Assembly (NCBI RefSeq): GCF_001707825.1
Contig: NZ_LYBM01000052.1
Location: forward strand, 1-36,864
Length of the DNA stretch: 36,864 nucleotides
Origin: Veronia pacifica
GTDB lineage: Bacteria; Pseudomonadota; Gammaproteobacteria; Enterobacterales; Vibrionaceae
Reading direction: 5' to 3'
The notes under the pieces were generated by a model that did no database searches, was not told where the DNA came from, and saw nothing but the letters and a program-made list of their open reading frames with translations. Made by a program: the position numbers and the translations under genes. Below, in pieces: positions 1-7,925 of this stretch. Numbering within the stretch: the first letter of the stretch is position 1; each line of letters opens with the position of its first letter.

Positions 1-71
1 AATTTTTGACGCCGTTTCCGTCGTACCGATTTGGCATGGTTTCCAGTTTGGAAGCCGCTCTCCGTGTCGGT

Positions 72-131
72 GAGGCGGCATTATAGGGAGCTGTGAAAAC
101 TTGGCAACCCCTTTATTGAGGTTTTTTTTAA
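72..131 (-). promoter_or_regulatory. rRNA operon P1-type promoter pointing off the left edge
   Basis: Read on the minus strand, this has a -35 TTGCCA (107-102), a 16-base spacer and a perfect -10 TATAAT (85-80). A GC-rich discriminator GCCGCC follows, then a segment close to the start of E. coli rrn P1 transcripts (CCGACACGGAGAGCGGC against CTGACACGGAACAACGGC). An A/T tract at about 120-134 sits where an UP element would be. The GC-rich discriminator and 16-base spacer are the hallmarks of stringently controlled rRNA promoters. The rRNA genes would begin to the left of this window. The clpB-rrn arrangement also exists in E. coli (clpB-rrnG). That the rRNA genes are really there is inference. 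Confidence 0.8.
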
Positions 132-212
132 AAAAGAGGCTGTTCGGACAACTTTTAGGCAATGTGGGTGAATATTAGCATTATGGTTCTGTTTGGGGCG
201 CGGAATAGCTCT

Positions 213-242
213 AAAAAAAGAAGGCTGCCTGCTGGCAGCCTT
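213..242 (-). terminator. Rho-independent terminator of clpB
   Basis: The stem AAGGCTGCC/GGCAGCCTT (221-229 with 234-242) has a 4-base loop and a run of seven U on the minus strand. It lies a few bases after the clpB stop codon, and separates clpB from the rRNA-type promoter downstream. Confidence 0.9.
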
Positions 243-247
243 CCCTA

Positions 248-2821
248 TTACTGTGTTGCTTGTATTGCATTTCCCTTCACGAGCAACTTAACAGGTTTAC
301 CCGGCTTGATTTTCCCGGACAAAATAGATTGCGCTAATGGGTTCTCCACACTCTGCTGAATCGCTCTTTTTAACGGCCTTGCTCCATATACTGGATCAAA
401 ACCAGCCTGTGCAATAAAGCTGAGTGCTTCATCAGTCACTTTTAGTGACAATTCCCTCTCGGCCATTCTTTGACCCAGTAGATCCAACTGGATACTGGCA
501 ATCTGCTTAATATGCTCTTCGCCGAGCGGATGGAAAACCACTGACTCGTCAATTCGGTTAATGAACTCGGGTCTAAAATGACTGGCAACAACCTCCATGA
601 CGGTATTTTTGATGTTGTCGTAATCCATTTCACCAAAGTTCTCCTGAATACGATCTGAGCCTAAGTTAGACGTCATGATCACGACAGCATTGCGGAAGTC
701 TACTGTACGCCCCTGTCCATCGGTAAGGCGACCATCATCTAACACCTGTAGTAAAAGGTTGAAAACATCTGGGTGTGCTTTCTCTACTTCATCAAGCAGT
801 ATCACCGAGTAAGGCCGACGGCGAACTGCCTCAGTGAGATATCCACCCTCTTCATAGCCGACATATCCCGGAGGCGCACCAACCAATCGTGCCACAGAGT
901 GTTTTTCCATGAATTCGGACATATCAATCCTCACCATGGCATCACTACTATCGAACATAAAATCAGCCAGTGATTTACATAACTCTGTTTTCCCTATCCC
1001 GGTTGGACCAAGAAAGAGGAAGGAGCCAATTGGTCTATGCGGATCGGCAAGGCCGGCACGACTGCGACGAATAGCGTTTGCTACCGAGGAGACGGCTTCT
1101 TTCTGACCGATCACCTTGTCATGTAACACTGACTCCATCTGCAGCAGTTTTTCTTTTTCACCCTCGAGCATTTTGGCTACTGGAATACCTGTCTGGCGAG
1201 ACAGCACCTCAGCAATCTCCGCGTCCGTCACCCTATTTTTGAGTAATGACATTTCCTGCATTTCAGCCTGACTGGCAAGGTCAAGCTGACGCTCCAGTTC
1301 TGGTATTTTTCCATACTGTAACTCTGACATTCGATTGAGGTCACTTGCACGTCTGGCTATTTCCAGATCCGTCCGCGCCTGCTCAAGTGCAGACTTAATA
1401 TGCTGTGTGCCGGATAATGCCGCTTTCTCGGTTCTCCAGATTTCTTCAAGTTCAGCAAATTCACGTTCTTTTTCTTCAACTTCTTGCTCCAGAACATCGA
1501 GTCGCTTTTTACTCGCGTCGTCACTTTCTTTTTGAAGCGCCTGCTGCTCGATTTTGAGTTGAATAAGCCGACGCTCAAGACGGTCGAGTGATTCTGGTTT
1601 AGAGTCAATTTGCATCCGGATACTGGACGCCGCCTCATCAATGAGGTCTATCGCCTTGTCAGGCAACTGACGATCGGAGATGTAACGATGTGACAAGCTG
1701 GCCGCTGCAACAATCGCTGGGTCAGTGATCTCGACGGCGTGGTGAAGCTCATAACGCTCCTTCAACCCGCGAAGTATGGCTACGGTATCCTCAACACTGG
1801 GTTCATCCACCAGCACTTTTTGGAATCGACGTTCAAGCGCAGCATCTTTCTCAACATACTGACGGTATTCATCCAGCGTCGTCGCTCCCACACAGTGCAA
1901 CTCACCGCGAGCTAACGCTGGTTTTAGCATGTTCCCCGCATCCATTGAGCCTTCGGCTTTACCTGCACCTACCATGGTGTGAATCTCATCAATGAAGAGA
2001 ATTATGTTACCCTCTTCTTTGGAGAGCTCGTTAAGCACTGCCTTCAACCGCTCCTCAAACTCACCGCGGTATTTTGCACCAGCAACCAATGCACCCATAT
2101 CAAGAGAGAGAACACGGCGATTACGTAAACCTTCCGGCACTTCGCCGTTGACGATACGCTGAGCCAGTCCCTCAACAATGGCGGTTTTACCCACACCGGG
2201 TTCGCCGATGATCACCGGATTGTTTTTTGTCCTGCGCTGAAGAACCTGAACTGTCCGCCGAATCTCCTCGTCACGTCCGATAACCGGGTCCAGCTTGCCT
2301 TGCTCTGCTCGCTCTGTCAGATCTATCGTGAATTTTTCTAAAGCCTGACGGTTTTCTTCTGCATTGGGGTCATCAATGTTCTGACCACCACGAACCTGAT
2401 CGATGGCCTCTTCTACTTTTTTCGCTGTCAAACCATAACCACGAAGCAATTCACCCAACGGGCCTTTGTCATCGACAGACGCTAGGATGAATAACTCAGA
2501 AGAAATATATTTGTCTTTCCGTTTCTGTGACAGCTTGTCACACATATTAAATAACAGTCCCATACCGTGCGATAACTGAATATCGCCGCCAGTGCCTGTC
2601 ACTTGGGGCAGTCGATCAAGTATCTCGCCAAGGCTGGAACGAAGCTGAGTAATATCAATACCCATCAGGGTCATAAGCGGACGAATGGCACTGCTGTCCT
2701 GGTTGAGGAGAGATACCATTAAGTGTGCCGGTTCAATGAACTGATGATCACGGCCCAATGCCAGCGACTGGGCGTCAGATATGGCTAGCTGAAATTTACT
2801 GGTGAATCGGTCAAGGCGCAT
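248..2821 (-). CDS. clpB: ATP-dependent disaggregase ClpB
   Basis: ClpB is the cytoplasmic Hsp100 AAA+ unfoldase that works with DnaK/DnaJ/GrpE to pull proteins out of aggregates. The 857-residue product has the full ClpB layout: an N-terminal Clp repeat domain (about 1-145), a first nucleotide-binding domain with Walker [10 protein letters not shown] (about 205), a long coiled-coil middle domain (about 405-525) that separates ClpB from ClpA, and a second AAA+ domain with Walker [10 protein letters not shown] (about 605). The length equals that of E. coli ClpB. The ATG is preceded by a strong GAGGAGGGG ribosome site. A sigma32 promoter lies upstream and a terminator directly downstream. An rRNA-type promoter follows on the same strand. 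The gene appears intact. Confidence 0.98.
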   Translation of the reverse strand: MRLDRFTSKFQLAISDAQSLALGRDHQFIEPAHLMVSLLNQDSSAIRPLMTLMGIDITQLRSSLGEILDRLPQVTGTGGDIQLSHGMGLLFNMCDKLSQKRKDKYISSELFILASVDDKGPLGELLRGYGLTAKKVEEAIDQVRGGQNIDDPNAEENRQALEKFTIDLTERAEQGKLDPVIGRDEEIRRTVQVLQRRTKNNPVIIGEPGVGKTAIVEGLAQRIVNGEVPEGLRNRRVLSLDMGALVAGAKYRGEFEERLKAVLNELSKEEGNIILFIDEIHTMVGAGKAEGSMDAGNMLKPALARGELHCVGATTLDEYRQYVEKDAALERRFQKVLVDEPSVEDTVAILRGLKERYELHHAVEITDPAIVAAASLSHRYISDRQLPDKAIDLIDEAASSIRMQIDSKPESLDRLERRLIQLKIEQQALQKESDDASKKRLDVLEQEVEEKEREFAELEEIWRTEKAALSGTQHIKSALEQARTDLEIARRASDLNRMSELQYGKIPELERQLDLASQAEMQEMSLLKNRVTDAEIAEVLSRQTGIPVAKMLEGEKEKLLQMESVLHDKVIGQKEAVSSVANAIRRSRAGLADPHRPIGSFLFLGPTGIGKTELCKSLADFMFDSSDAMVRIDMSEFMEKHSVARLVGAPPGYVGYEEGGYLTEAVRRRPYSVILLDEVEKAHPDVFNLLLQVLDDGRLTDGQGRTVDFRNAVVIMTSNLGSDRIQENFGEMDYDNIKNTVMEVVASHFRPEFINRIDESVVFHPLGEEHIKQIASIQLDLLGQRMAERELSLKVTDEALSFIAQAGFDPVYGARPLKRAIQQSVENPLAQSILSGKIKPGKPVKLLVKGNAIQATQ

Positions 2822-2859
2822 AGCCCCTCCTCTGTTTACATCAATAACCTTTACAGATC

Positions 2860-2888
2860 AGATGGGAACAGCAATCACTAATTTCAAG
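2860..2888 (-). promoter_or_regulatory. sigma32 heat-shock promoter of clpB
   Basis: On the minus strand, -35 CTTGAAA (2888-2882) is followed after 14 bases by -10 TCCCATCT (2867-2860). The E. coli sigma32 consensus is CTTGAAA and CCCCATNT with 13-15 bases between. The -35 is perfect and the -10 differs at one defined base. It lies about 40 bases before the clpB start, and clpB is a classic RpoH-controlled gene. Confidence 0.85.
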
Positions 2889-3053
2889 CTTGGGTGATAA
2901 TTTTTGCTCTGTCTATCAAGAGCGGTGAATCTTTTACAATAAAATCTGCGGCGATTAGCACTTTTTATCTTGGGAGACATTGAGCGTGGAAACGATGGGC
3001 AGTCACTGGTCGGCAAATCAGTTCCGTCTTGAACACAAAGCTAGAGTTATCTT

Positions 3054-3780
3054 TTAGTCTTCAAGCCAAATAAAGCTCGCCTGACGCCCAGTTTGTTGGT
3101 CGCGGCGATATGAGAAAAAACGGTCTGGCTCGCTAAAGGTGCACGCTGAATCACCATAAACAGATTCGACTCCAATAGCGGAAAGACGCTGGCGGGCGAG
3201 AAGGTGAATGTCAGCAAGCCACTTTGTGCCATAAGGCTTAAACGCCTGCTCTGCGCACTCACTAAAGGACATAAACTGTTCACGCACTTCTGAGCCAACC
3301 TCAAAAACCGAGGGACCGATCGCAGGTCCCAGCCAGGCCATTACACCTGACGGCTTGGAGAATTTTGCCACTGTGTTTTCAATAACACCGTCGAGCAATC
3401 CACGCCAGCCAGCATGCGCAGCTGCGACTTCTGTTCCCTCTTGATTGCAGAAAAGAACAGGAAGGCAATCAGCCGTCATGATGGCACAAACGACTTCGGG
3501 AACCTGAGTATATGCAGCGTCGGCATCCGGAACACTGTTACCCTCACAGGTAAGGGTAACAACATGCGTGCCATGAATCTGATTCAACCAGTGGGGTGCT
3601 GACGCATCGACGCCGTTTTCCGCAAGTATCTCGGTTTGACTCTACTGTCAGCCTGTCATCACCAACATGCTGTCCAAGATTAAGGCTGTCGTAAGGAGGA
3701 AGGCTATTTCCTCCAATACGGGTCGTACTGATCGCCTTTACTCGCTTACCTGCAGGCCAATCTGGTCGAATCAATTCCAT
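3054..3780 (-). pseudogene. pgeF: Frameshifted pgeF (YfiH/LACC1-family, peptidoglycan editing factor)
   Basis: PgeF (YfiH) removes wrongly incorporated amino acids from peptidoglycan precursors. The family has a Cu/Zn-laccase-like fold. The start ATG at 3780 lies one base after the rluD stop. The first frame encodes MELIRPDWPAGKR, STTRIGG and SLPPYDSLNLG up to VESNR. The rest of the protein (WLNQIHGTHV, CAIMTADCLPVLFCN, AAAHAGWRGL, WLGPAIGP, FFSYRRD) continues in another frame to the stop at 3054. The break lies at about 3627-3634. Adding two bases (a second GA in the minus-strand CCGAGATAC) gives VESNR-EILAENG and a protein colinear in length with E. coli YfiH. This is either a real 2-base deletion or a sequencing/assembly error. 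The broken second part (from 3587) lacks a proper N-terminus. Confidence 0.85.
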
Positions 3781-3781
3781 A

Positions 3782-4756
3782 TTAATAATCCGGTTCGCCC
3801 ATCTCTTCCTGATCGGCACGCAAAATTTCAGCCAACGCCACCATATCGTCAGGAACCGGCGCATGCCATTCCATCAGCTCTCCGGTAATTGGGTGCTCAA
3901 GTCGCAGCATCGCAGCATGCAGTGCCTGACGGTCAAAACCGCGCAATGCCATCACCAACTCTTCACCTGCGTCACGAGGAGGACGAGGACGACCGCCATA
4001 AAGCTGATCGCCCACCAGCGGATGATTCAAGTATGACATATGAACACGAATCTGGTGAGTACGGCCTGTTTCCAAACGCAGGCGAAGACGCGTGTGGGCA
4101 CGGAAATGTTCAGCCACACGATAATGTGTGATTGCAGGCTTACCTAACTCGTGCACAGCCATATGTGTCCGTTTGGTTGGATGACGGCCAATCGGTTTTT
4201 CCACCATGCCGCCCCCAGTCATATTACCAATGGCAATAGCCTCGTACTCTCGGGTAATTTTTCTTTTCTGGAGGGCGCGTACCAGTCTCGTCTGGGCTGG
4301 TACCGTCTTGGCTACAACCATCAGGCCAGTAGTATCTTTGTCAAGACGGTGAACAATACCTACGCGCGGTACTTCTGCACTCGCTGGGTAACGGTATAAC
4401 AGAGCATTCAGGACAGTGCCATCAGGGCAGCCCGCACCGGGGTGCACGACCAATCCGCGGGGCTTATTGATCACCAGCAAGTCATCATCCTCATACACGA
4501 TATCCAACGGAATATCCTGAGGCTCCCATCGCTCTTCGTCTTCGATTTCTGCATCGATGACAATATCTTCTCCCCCCATCATTTTTACGCGGGGTTTGTT
4601 GGCGACAATGCCGTCTACCGTGACTTTATCAGCCAGTACCCATTCTTTGATCCTTGAACGGGAGTAATCAGGAAACAGCTCCGCCAGTGCCTGATCCAGA
4701 CGCTGACCCAGTTGGCTGTCTTTTACCGTTGAAGTTAATTGTATCTGTTGTGCCAT
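3782..4756 (-). CDS. rluD: 23S rRNA pseudouridine(1911/1915/1917) synthase RluD
   Basis: RluD makes the three pseudouridines in helix 69 of 23S rRNA during late 50S assembly. From the ATG at 4756 the protein has 324 residues, close to the 326 of E. coli. It begins with an S4 RNA-binding domain (about 18-80) and continues with the RluA-type catalytic domain. The motif HRLDKDTTG places the catalytic aspartate at residue 139, the same number as in E. coli RluD. The open frame runs upstream to 4924, but that extension (Cys/His/Arg-rich, no family match) is not expected to be translated. The family starts at MAQQ. pgeF follows one base after the stop, so the two genes are one transcription unit. 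bamD is divergent. Confidence 0.96.
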   Translation of the reverse strand: MAQQIQLTSTVKDSQLGQRLDQALAELFPDYSRSRIKEWVLADKVTVDGIVANKPRVKMMGGEDIVIDAEIEDEERWEPQDIPLDIVYEDDDLLVINKPRGLVVHPGAGCPDGTVLNALLYRYPASAEVPRVGIVHRLDKDTTGLMVVAKTVPAQTRLVRALQKRKITREYEAIAIGNMTGGGMVEKPIGRHPTKRTHMAVHELGKPAITHYRVAEHFRAHTRLRLRLETGRTHQIRVHMSYLNHPLVGDQLYGGRPRPPRDAGEELVMALRGFDRQALHAAMLRLEHPITGELMEWHAPVPDDMVALAEILRADQEEMGEPDY

Positions 4757-4841
4757 AACGAACTTTTTGAACCTATAAAGGACTAACTCAAGACCGGTAC
4801 AGGGTATCCGTCCTCGATCGCGGTCACTTTTGCGGATTGGT

Positions 4842-4847
4842 ATTATA
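4842..4847 (-). promoter_or_regulatory. Possible -10 element for rluD
   Basis: A perfect TATAAT occurs on the minus strand within the rluD/bamD divergent region, about 86 bases before the rluD start. No good -35 hexamer stands at 17 bases, so this is only a candidate. Confidence 0.3.
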
Positions 4848-4953
4848 TTCAGTCGATGGGTAGAATACCCATAATCGTGCCATTGTAGCTCTTTGCCGCC
4901 CACTCCGTAATGGCAACAGCACATTTATTTACTTCAAGGAAGCTATCGCAGCA

Positions 4954-5685
4954 ATGAAACGCCTGACTTTATCCACTCTTTTTGCCGCTATCCTGCTTGC
5001 AGGTTGTTCCAGTGCAGACAAAGGAATTGTGCCAGATGTCCCGCCTTCTGAGCTTTATCAGGAAGCCCGGCAAGCCATTGACGATGGTCAGTGGGTGAAA
5101 GCGGTTGAGAAGCTTGAAGCAATGGATTCGCGCTATCCTTTCGGCGCATATTCTGAGCAGGTCCAGTTTGACCTTATCTACGCCTATTACAAAAATAGTG
5201 ATTATGTATTAGCCGAGTCGACCATAGATCGCTTTCTTCGGATGAACCCCAACCATAACAATCTCGACTGGGTGCTCTACATGCGTGGATTGAGCAATAT
5301 GGCGCAGGATAGCTCGATGGTTCATGACCTGCTTAATATTGATCGCTCTGACCGCGACCCGCAGCCAGTATCACGGGCATTTTTCGATTTTAACCAACTG
5401 CTGGAGCGCTATCCAGATAGCCCTTATGCGGCAGATGCTAAAGCCCGTATGGTTTCACTCAAAAATCGCTTGGCTGATTATGAACTGGCGACTGCTGACT
5501 TTTATGTCCGCCGCGAGGCATGGATGGCTGCAATTAATCGCTGCCAATCAATCCAGCAACAATTTGGTGATACTGAAGCAGCCAGAAAATCACTACCGTT
5601 AATGCTCAAGGCCTATCAGGAATTGGGATTGTCAGAGCCCGCAGAAAGGGTCAGTAAGCAAATGGCAGCTAATGGCGTCTTATAA
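4954..5685 (+). CDS. bamD: Outer-membrane assembly lipoprotein BamD
   Basis: BamD is the essential lipoprotein partner of BamA in the machine that inserts beta-barrel proteins into the outer membrane. The 243-residue product starts with a lipoprotein signal peptide ending in LLAGC (lipidated Cys18). It continues with tetratricopeptide-like helices (ELYQEARQAIDDGQW, YAYYKNSDYVLAESTIDRFL, HNNLDWVLYMRGL, FDFNQLLERYPDSPYA), as is typical for the family (E. coli 245 residues). It is divergent from rluD, the same arrangement as in E. coli. It stands alone and is closed by its own terminator. Residues after the signal cysteine are Ser-Ser, compatible with sorting to the outer membrane. Confidence 0.97.
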   Translation: MKRLTLSTLFAAILLAGCSSADKGIVPDVPPSELYQEARQAIDDGQWVKAVEKLEAMDSRYPFGAYSEQVQFDLIYAYYKNSDYVLAESTIDRFLRMNPNHNNLDWVLYMRGLSNMAQDSSMVHDLLNIDRSDRDPQPVSRAFFDFNQLLERYPDSPYAADAKARMVSLKNRLADYELATADFYVRREAWMAAINRCQSIQQQFGDTEAARKSLPLMLKAYQELGLSEPAERVSKQMAANGVL

Positions 5686-5710
5686 AGCGCAACTAATTTC
5701 ATAACAAATA

Positions 5711-5737
5711 AAAAAGCAGCTGTATGGCTGCTTTTTT
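5711..5737 (+). terminator. Terminator of bamD
   Basis: The inverted repeat AAAAAGCAGC/GCTGCTTTTT has a 6-base loop and continues into a T run. It begins 26 bases after the bamD stop. The A/T symmetry would also let it work on the other strand. Confidence 0.88.
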
Positions 5738-5978
5738 ATTTTTATCTGTTTTTTCTAAGTTCATAGGGGCTTTAGCGGGGAAATCACATCTGGCTAAAAA
5801 ACGCTCTTCTCTTGATTTTTGACCAATAAAAACCCTGCCTAAATAAGCAACCTTTGACACCTTATCTCTCGATAGTGCATCAGATTGATCTCACATATCA
5901 AGCCTTTTTACGTACTTTTCTTGTCAGCTTTCCAAAACGATCACAAATACGTAGGCATATGAAAAACAACTGATATTT
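5738..5978. other. Non-coding stretch between bamD and raiA
   Basis: Together with the CRP site and raiA leader that follow, this belongs to a gap of about 380 bases. It is AT-rich. I see no open frame with a ribosome site, no tRNA and no strong hairpin beyond the bamD terminator. Confidence 0.6.
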
Positions 5979-5994
5979 AGTGATCTAGATCACT
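5979..5994 (+). promoter_or_regulatory. CRP (cAMP receptor protein) site upstream of raiA
   Basis: The perfect 16-base palindrome AGTGATCTAGATCACT differs from the ideal CRP core TGTGATCTAGATCACA only at the outermost base of each arm. A plausible -10, TAATCT, lies at 6015-6020. A start about 7 bases after it would put the palindrome centre near -41, the class II activator position. The match is seen directly. Binding and the start point are inferred. Confidence 0.75.
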
Positions 5995-6063
5995 TTTTTA
6001 TGTGGTGAAAAAAGTAATCTGAAAGTGAGCCCAACGTAAGGGCACAGACAAGAGGAAACGTTT

Positions 6064-6402
6064 ATGAGAGTAGAAATTACTGGTAAAAACATCGACATCA
6101 CTCCTTCTATCCGTAACCGAGTCGCATCGCGATTTAAAAAACTGGAGAAGTGGCAAGTCGCTCTCATCAATCCACGTGCTGTTGTTAGTCAACTAACAAG
6201 TACAACATTTAAAATTGAGGCAGACGTTTCCGTACCAGGTGCAAAGCTGGTTGCCACAGCAGAACATCAAGACCTGTATGCAGCTATCAATGAAGCAGGC
6301 CAAAAACTCGAGAAACAACTTAATAAGCAGAAGCATAAACCAGAATCACGACGTGCCAGCCACTGTGAGAAAGTCGCTGACGTGGACACTGAAGCAGCCT
6401 GA
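6064..6402 (+). CDS. raiA: Ribosome-associated inhibitor RaiA (YfiA, short HPF family)
   Basis: RaiA binds the decoding and A/P sites of the 30S subunit, blocking translation and stabilising idle 70S ribosomes in the cold and in stationary phase. The 112-residue protein matches E. coli RaiA (113) along its length: ITGKNIDITPSIRNRV, FKKLEKWQVALINPR, and INEAGQKLEKQLNKQKHK. The short acidic tail DVDTEAA resembles the one that distinguishes RaiA from HPF. The start ATG follows an AGAGGAAACG ribosome site. The upstream CRP palindrome suggests activation under carbon limitation. The gene is monocistronic, with its own terminator. Confidence 0.95.
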   Translation: MRVEITGKNIDITPSIRNRVASRFKKLEKWQVALINPRAVVSQLTSTTFKIEADVSVPGAKLVATAEHQDLYAAINEAGQKLEKQLNKQKHKPESRRASHCEKVADVDTEAA

Positions 6403-6426
6403 TTAGTAAAATAACAGACTTATCCC

Positions 6427-6460
6427 ATCAGCCCTGCCTCGCAGGGCTGATTTGTTTTTA
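6427..6460 (+). terminator. Terminator of raiA
   Basis: An 11-base-pair stem ATCAGCCCTGC/GCAGGGCTGAT (6427-6437 with 6441-6451) with loop CTC is followed by TTGTTTTTA. It begins 24 bases after the raiA stop. Confidence 0.93.
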
Positions 6461-6508
6461 TCGCAAATTCCTATACAAATCCCATCAAAGGCTTTCTTTT
6501 CCGCAATT

Positions 6509-6537
6509 TTGACCATAGACAGTTAAAATGCTGTATG
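6509..6537 (+). promoter_or_regulatory. Possible pheA promoter
   Basis: TTGACC (6509-6514) is followed after 17 bases by TGTATG (6532-6537). The -35 is good and the -10 is poor (3 of 6). The leader to pheA would be about 145 bases long. I could not find a phenylalanine-rich leader peptide like PheL or a terminator/antiterminator pair in it. Confidence 0.3.
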
Positions 6538-6582
6538 TGCCTAGTAGCAACAAGAACAGATCGACACCAAGAGCAAACCCAG

Positions 6583-6600
6583 TCACTTTGTGCAAAGTGA
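6583..6600. repeat. 18-base palindrome in the pheA leader
   Basis: TCACTTTG/CAAAGTGA flank a 2-base centre. It lies between the possible pheA promoter and the gene. It could be an operator or a small RNA hairpin. It does not match the TyrR or CRP consensus, and no U run follows, so it is not a terminator. Confidence 0.4.
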
Positions 6601-6685
6601 GTCATCAAGTATAGTGGGAACAAAAGGGCTCTTTTCACCCTGAGTATCAGCCAAAGGCACGGCGTTGCCAAAACAGGATAAGGAC

Positions 6686-7858
6686 ATGACAAAACCAACA
6701 TTGACGCTGGATGAGATCCGCAAAAGTGTAAGCCGGATCGACAAAGAGATATTGGCACTGCTGACCGAGCGACGTGAACTGAGTATTGAAGTAGCCAAAA
6801 GTAAGATTCAGACCGAAAAACCAGTGCGCGACCCTGTCCGCGAGCAGGCATTATTGGAAAAGCTGGTAAAGGCAGGAAAAGAACATGGACTGGATGCTCC
6901 CTATATCATCAGTATTTTCCACAGTATTATTGAAGACTCTGTGCTGATTCAGCAGGCATTTTTACAACAGCTAACCAATCCAGACAGCTCACACCCCGTG
7001 GCACGGGTATCTTTTCTCGGGCCAAAAGGCTCATATTCGTACCTTGCCGCCAAACACTTTTTCACTAAAAAACAAACCTCTCTGGCGGAATTGCCCTGTC
7101 AAAACTTCAAAGAAGTGGTTGAAGTGGTTGAGAACGGTACTGCCGATTACGGTGTATTACCGATTGAGAACACCTCGTCAGGTTCAATTAACGACGTTTA
7201 TGATCAACTGCAGCACACCCGCTTGTCTATCGTTGGTGAAATAACCCAGCCGATTGAGCATTGCATACTGACAGCTGTGGATACTGATCTTGAGAGTATT
7301 GATTGCCTTTACTCGCACCCACAACCCTATCAGCAATGCAGTGATTACTTGCGCTCGCTTGGTAACGTGAAACAGGAATACTGTTCAAGTACAGCAGAAG
7401 CAATGAAGAAAGTGGCTGAAATGAAGAGTGCCAATGTTGCTGCTATCGGAAATGCTTCAAGCGCTGCTCTTTACGGCCTGAAGCCACTCAAAGCGAATAT
7501 TGCCAATCAACAGGAAAACCATACCCGCTTTATTCTGGTGGCACGTAACCCTGTCGACGTAACAGACCTTATCCCGGCAAAAACGACCTTCATTATGTCA
7601 ACGGCTCAGGAAGCAGGTTCTTTGGTGGAATGTCTGTTGGTATTCAGAAACCACGGTATCAATATGACCAAGCTTGAGTCACGCCCGGTAATGGGTAACC
7701 CATGGGAAGAAATGTTCTACGTGGACGTAGAGGGAAATATGCGCTCGGATAAGATGAAGCTGGCACTGGAAGAGCTGACGGCACTGACACGCTATATCAA
7801 GGTGTTAGGCTGCTATCCCATCGAAAATGTCACGCCAACAGAAATTGATGTCGACTAA
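6686..7858 (+). CDS. pheA: Bifunctional chorismate mutase / prephenate dehydratase PheA
   Basis: PheA converts chorismate to prephenate and then to phenylpyruvate, the phenylalanine branch. The 390-residue protein (E. coli 386) has three parts. The AroQ-type chorismate mutase helices are at about 1-95 (EIRKSVSRIDKEILALLTER). The prephenate dehydratase domain is at about 105-285 (VSFLGPKGSYSYLAAK, LPIENTSSGSINDVYD). The C-terminal ACT domain includes KLESRPVMGNPW, the phenylalanine-binding region. The ATG at 6686 follows AGGATAAGGA. An in-frame TTG seven codons upstream lacks a ribosome site and was not used. It converges with tyrA on a shared terminator. Confidence 0.97.
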   Translation: MTKPTLTLDEIRKSVSRIDKEILALLTERRELSIEVAKSKIQTEKPVRDPVREQALLEKLVKAGKEHGLDAPYIISIFHSIIEDSVLIQQAFLQQLTNPDSSHPVARVSFLGPKGSYSYLAAKHFFTKKQTSLAELPCQNFKEVVEVVENGTADYGVLPIENTSSGSINDVYDQLQHTRLSIVGEITQPIEHCILTAVDTDLESIDCLYSHPQPYQQCSDYLRSLGNVKQEYCSSTAEAMKKVAEMKSANVAAIGNASSAALYGLKPLKANIANQQENHTRFILVARNPVDVTDLIPAKTTFIMSTAQEAGSLVECLLVFRNHGINMTKLESRPVMGNPWEEMFYVDVEGNMRSDKMKLALEELTALTRYIKVLGCYPIENVTPTEIDVD

Positions 7859-7884
7859 CTTGATTCATCACGAGTTAAGGGATG

Positions 7885-7911
7885 AAAAAGGAGCCTTAGG
7901 CTCCTTTTTTT
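7885..7911. terminator. Bidirectional terminator between pheA and tyrA
   Basis: An AAAAAGGAGCC/GGCTCCTTTTT stem with loop TTA has T runs on both strands. It lies between the convergent stops of pheA (7858) and tyrA (7926). Confidence 0.92.
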
Positions 7912-7925
7912 GGTCTTACTGATAT

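Noticed and set aside
4757-4924. N-terminal extension of RluD to 4924
   Set aside because: The extra residues are not conserved and lie in the divergent promoter region. The family starts at MAQQ.
6478-6520. Phenylalanine-containing stretch (Phe-Leu-Phe-Arg-Asn-Phe) as a possible PheL leader peptide
   Set aside because: No start codon in frame and no following terminator hairpin.
6471-6851. 126-residue minus-strand frame over the pheA leader
   Set aside because: It overlaps the pheA start antisense, lacks a ribosome site and is not protein-like. It was also examined as a leader peptide source and dismissed.
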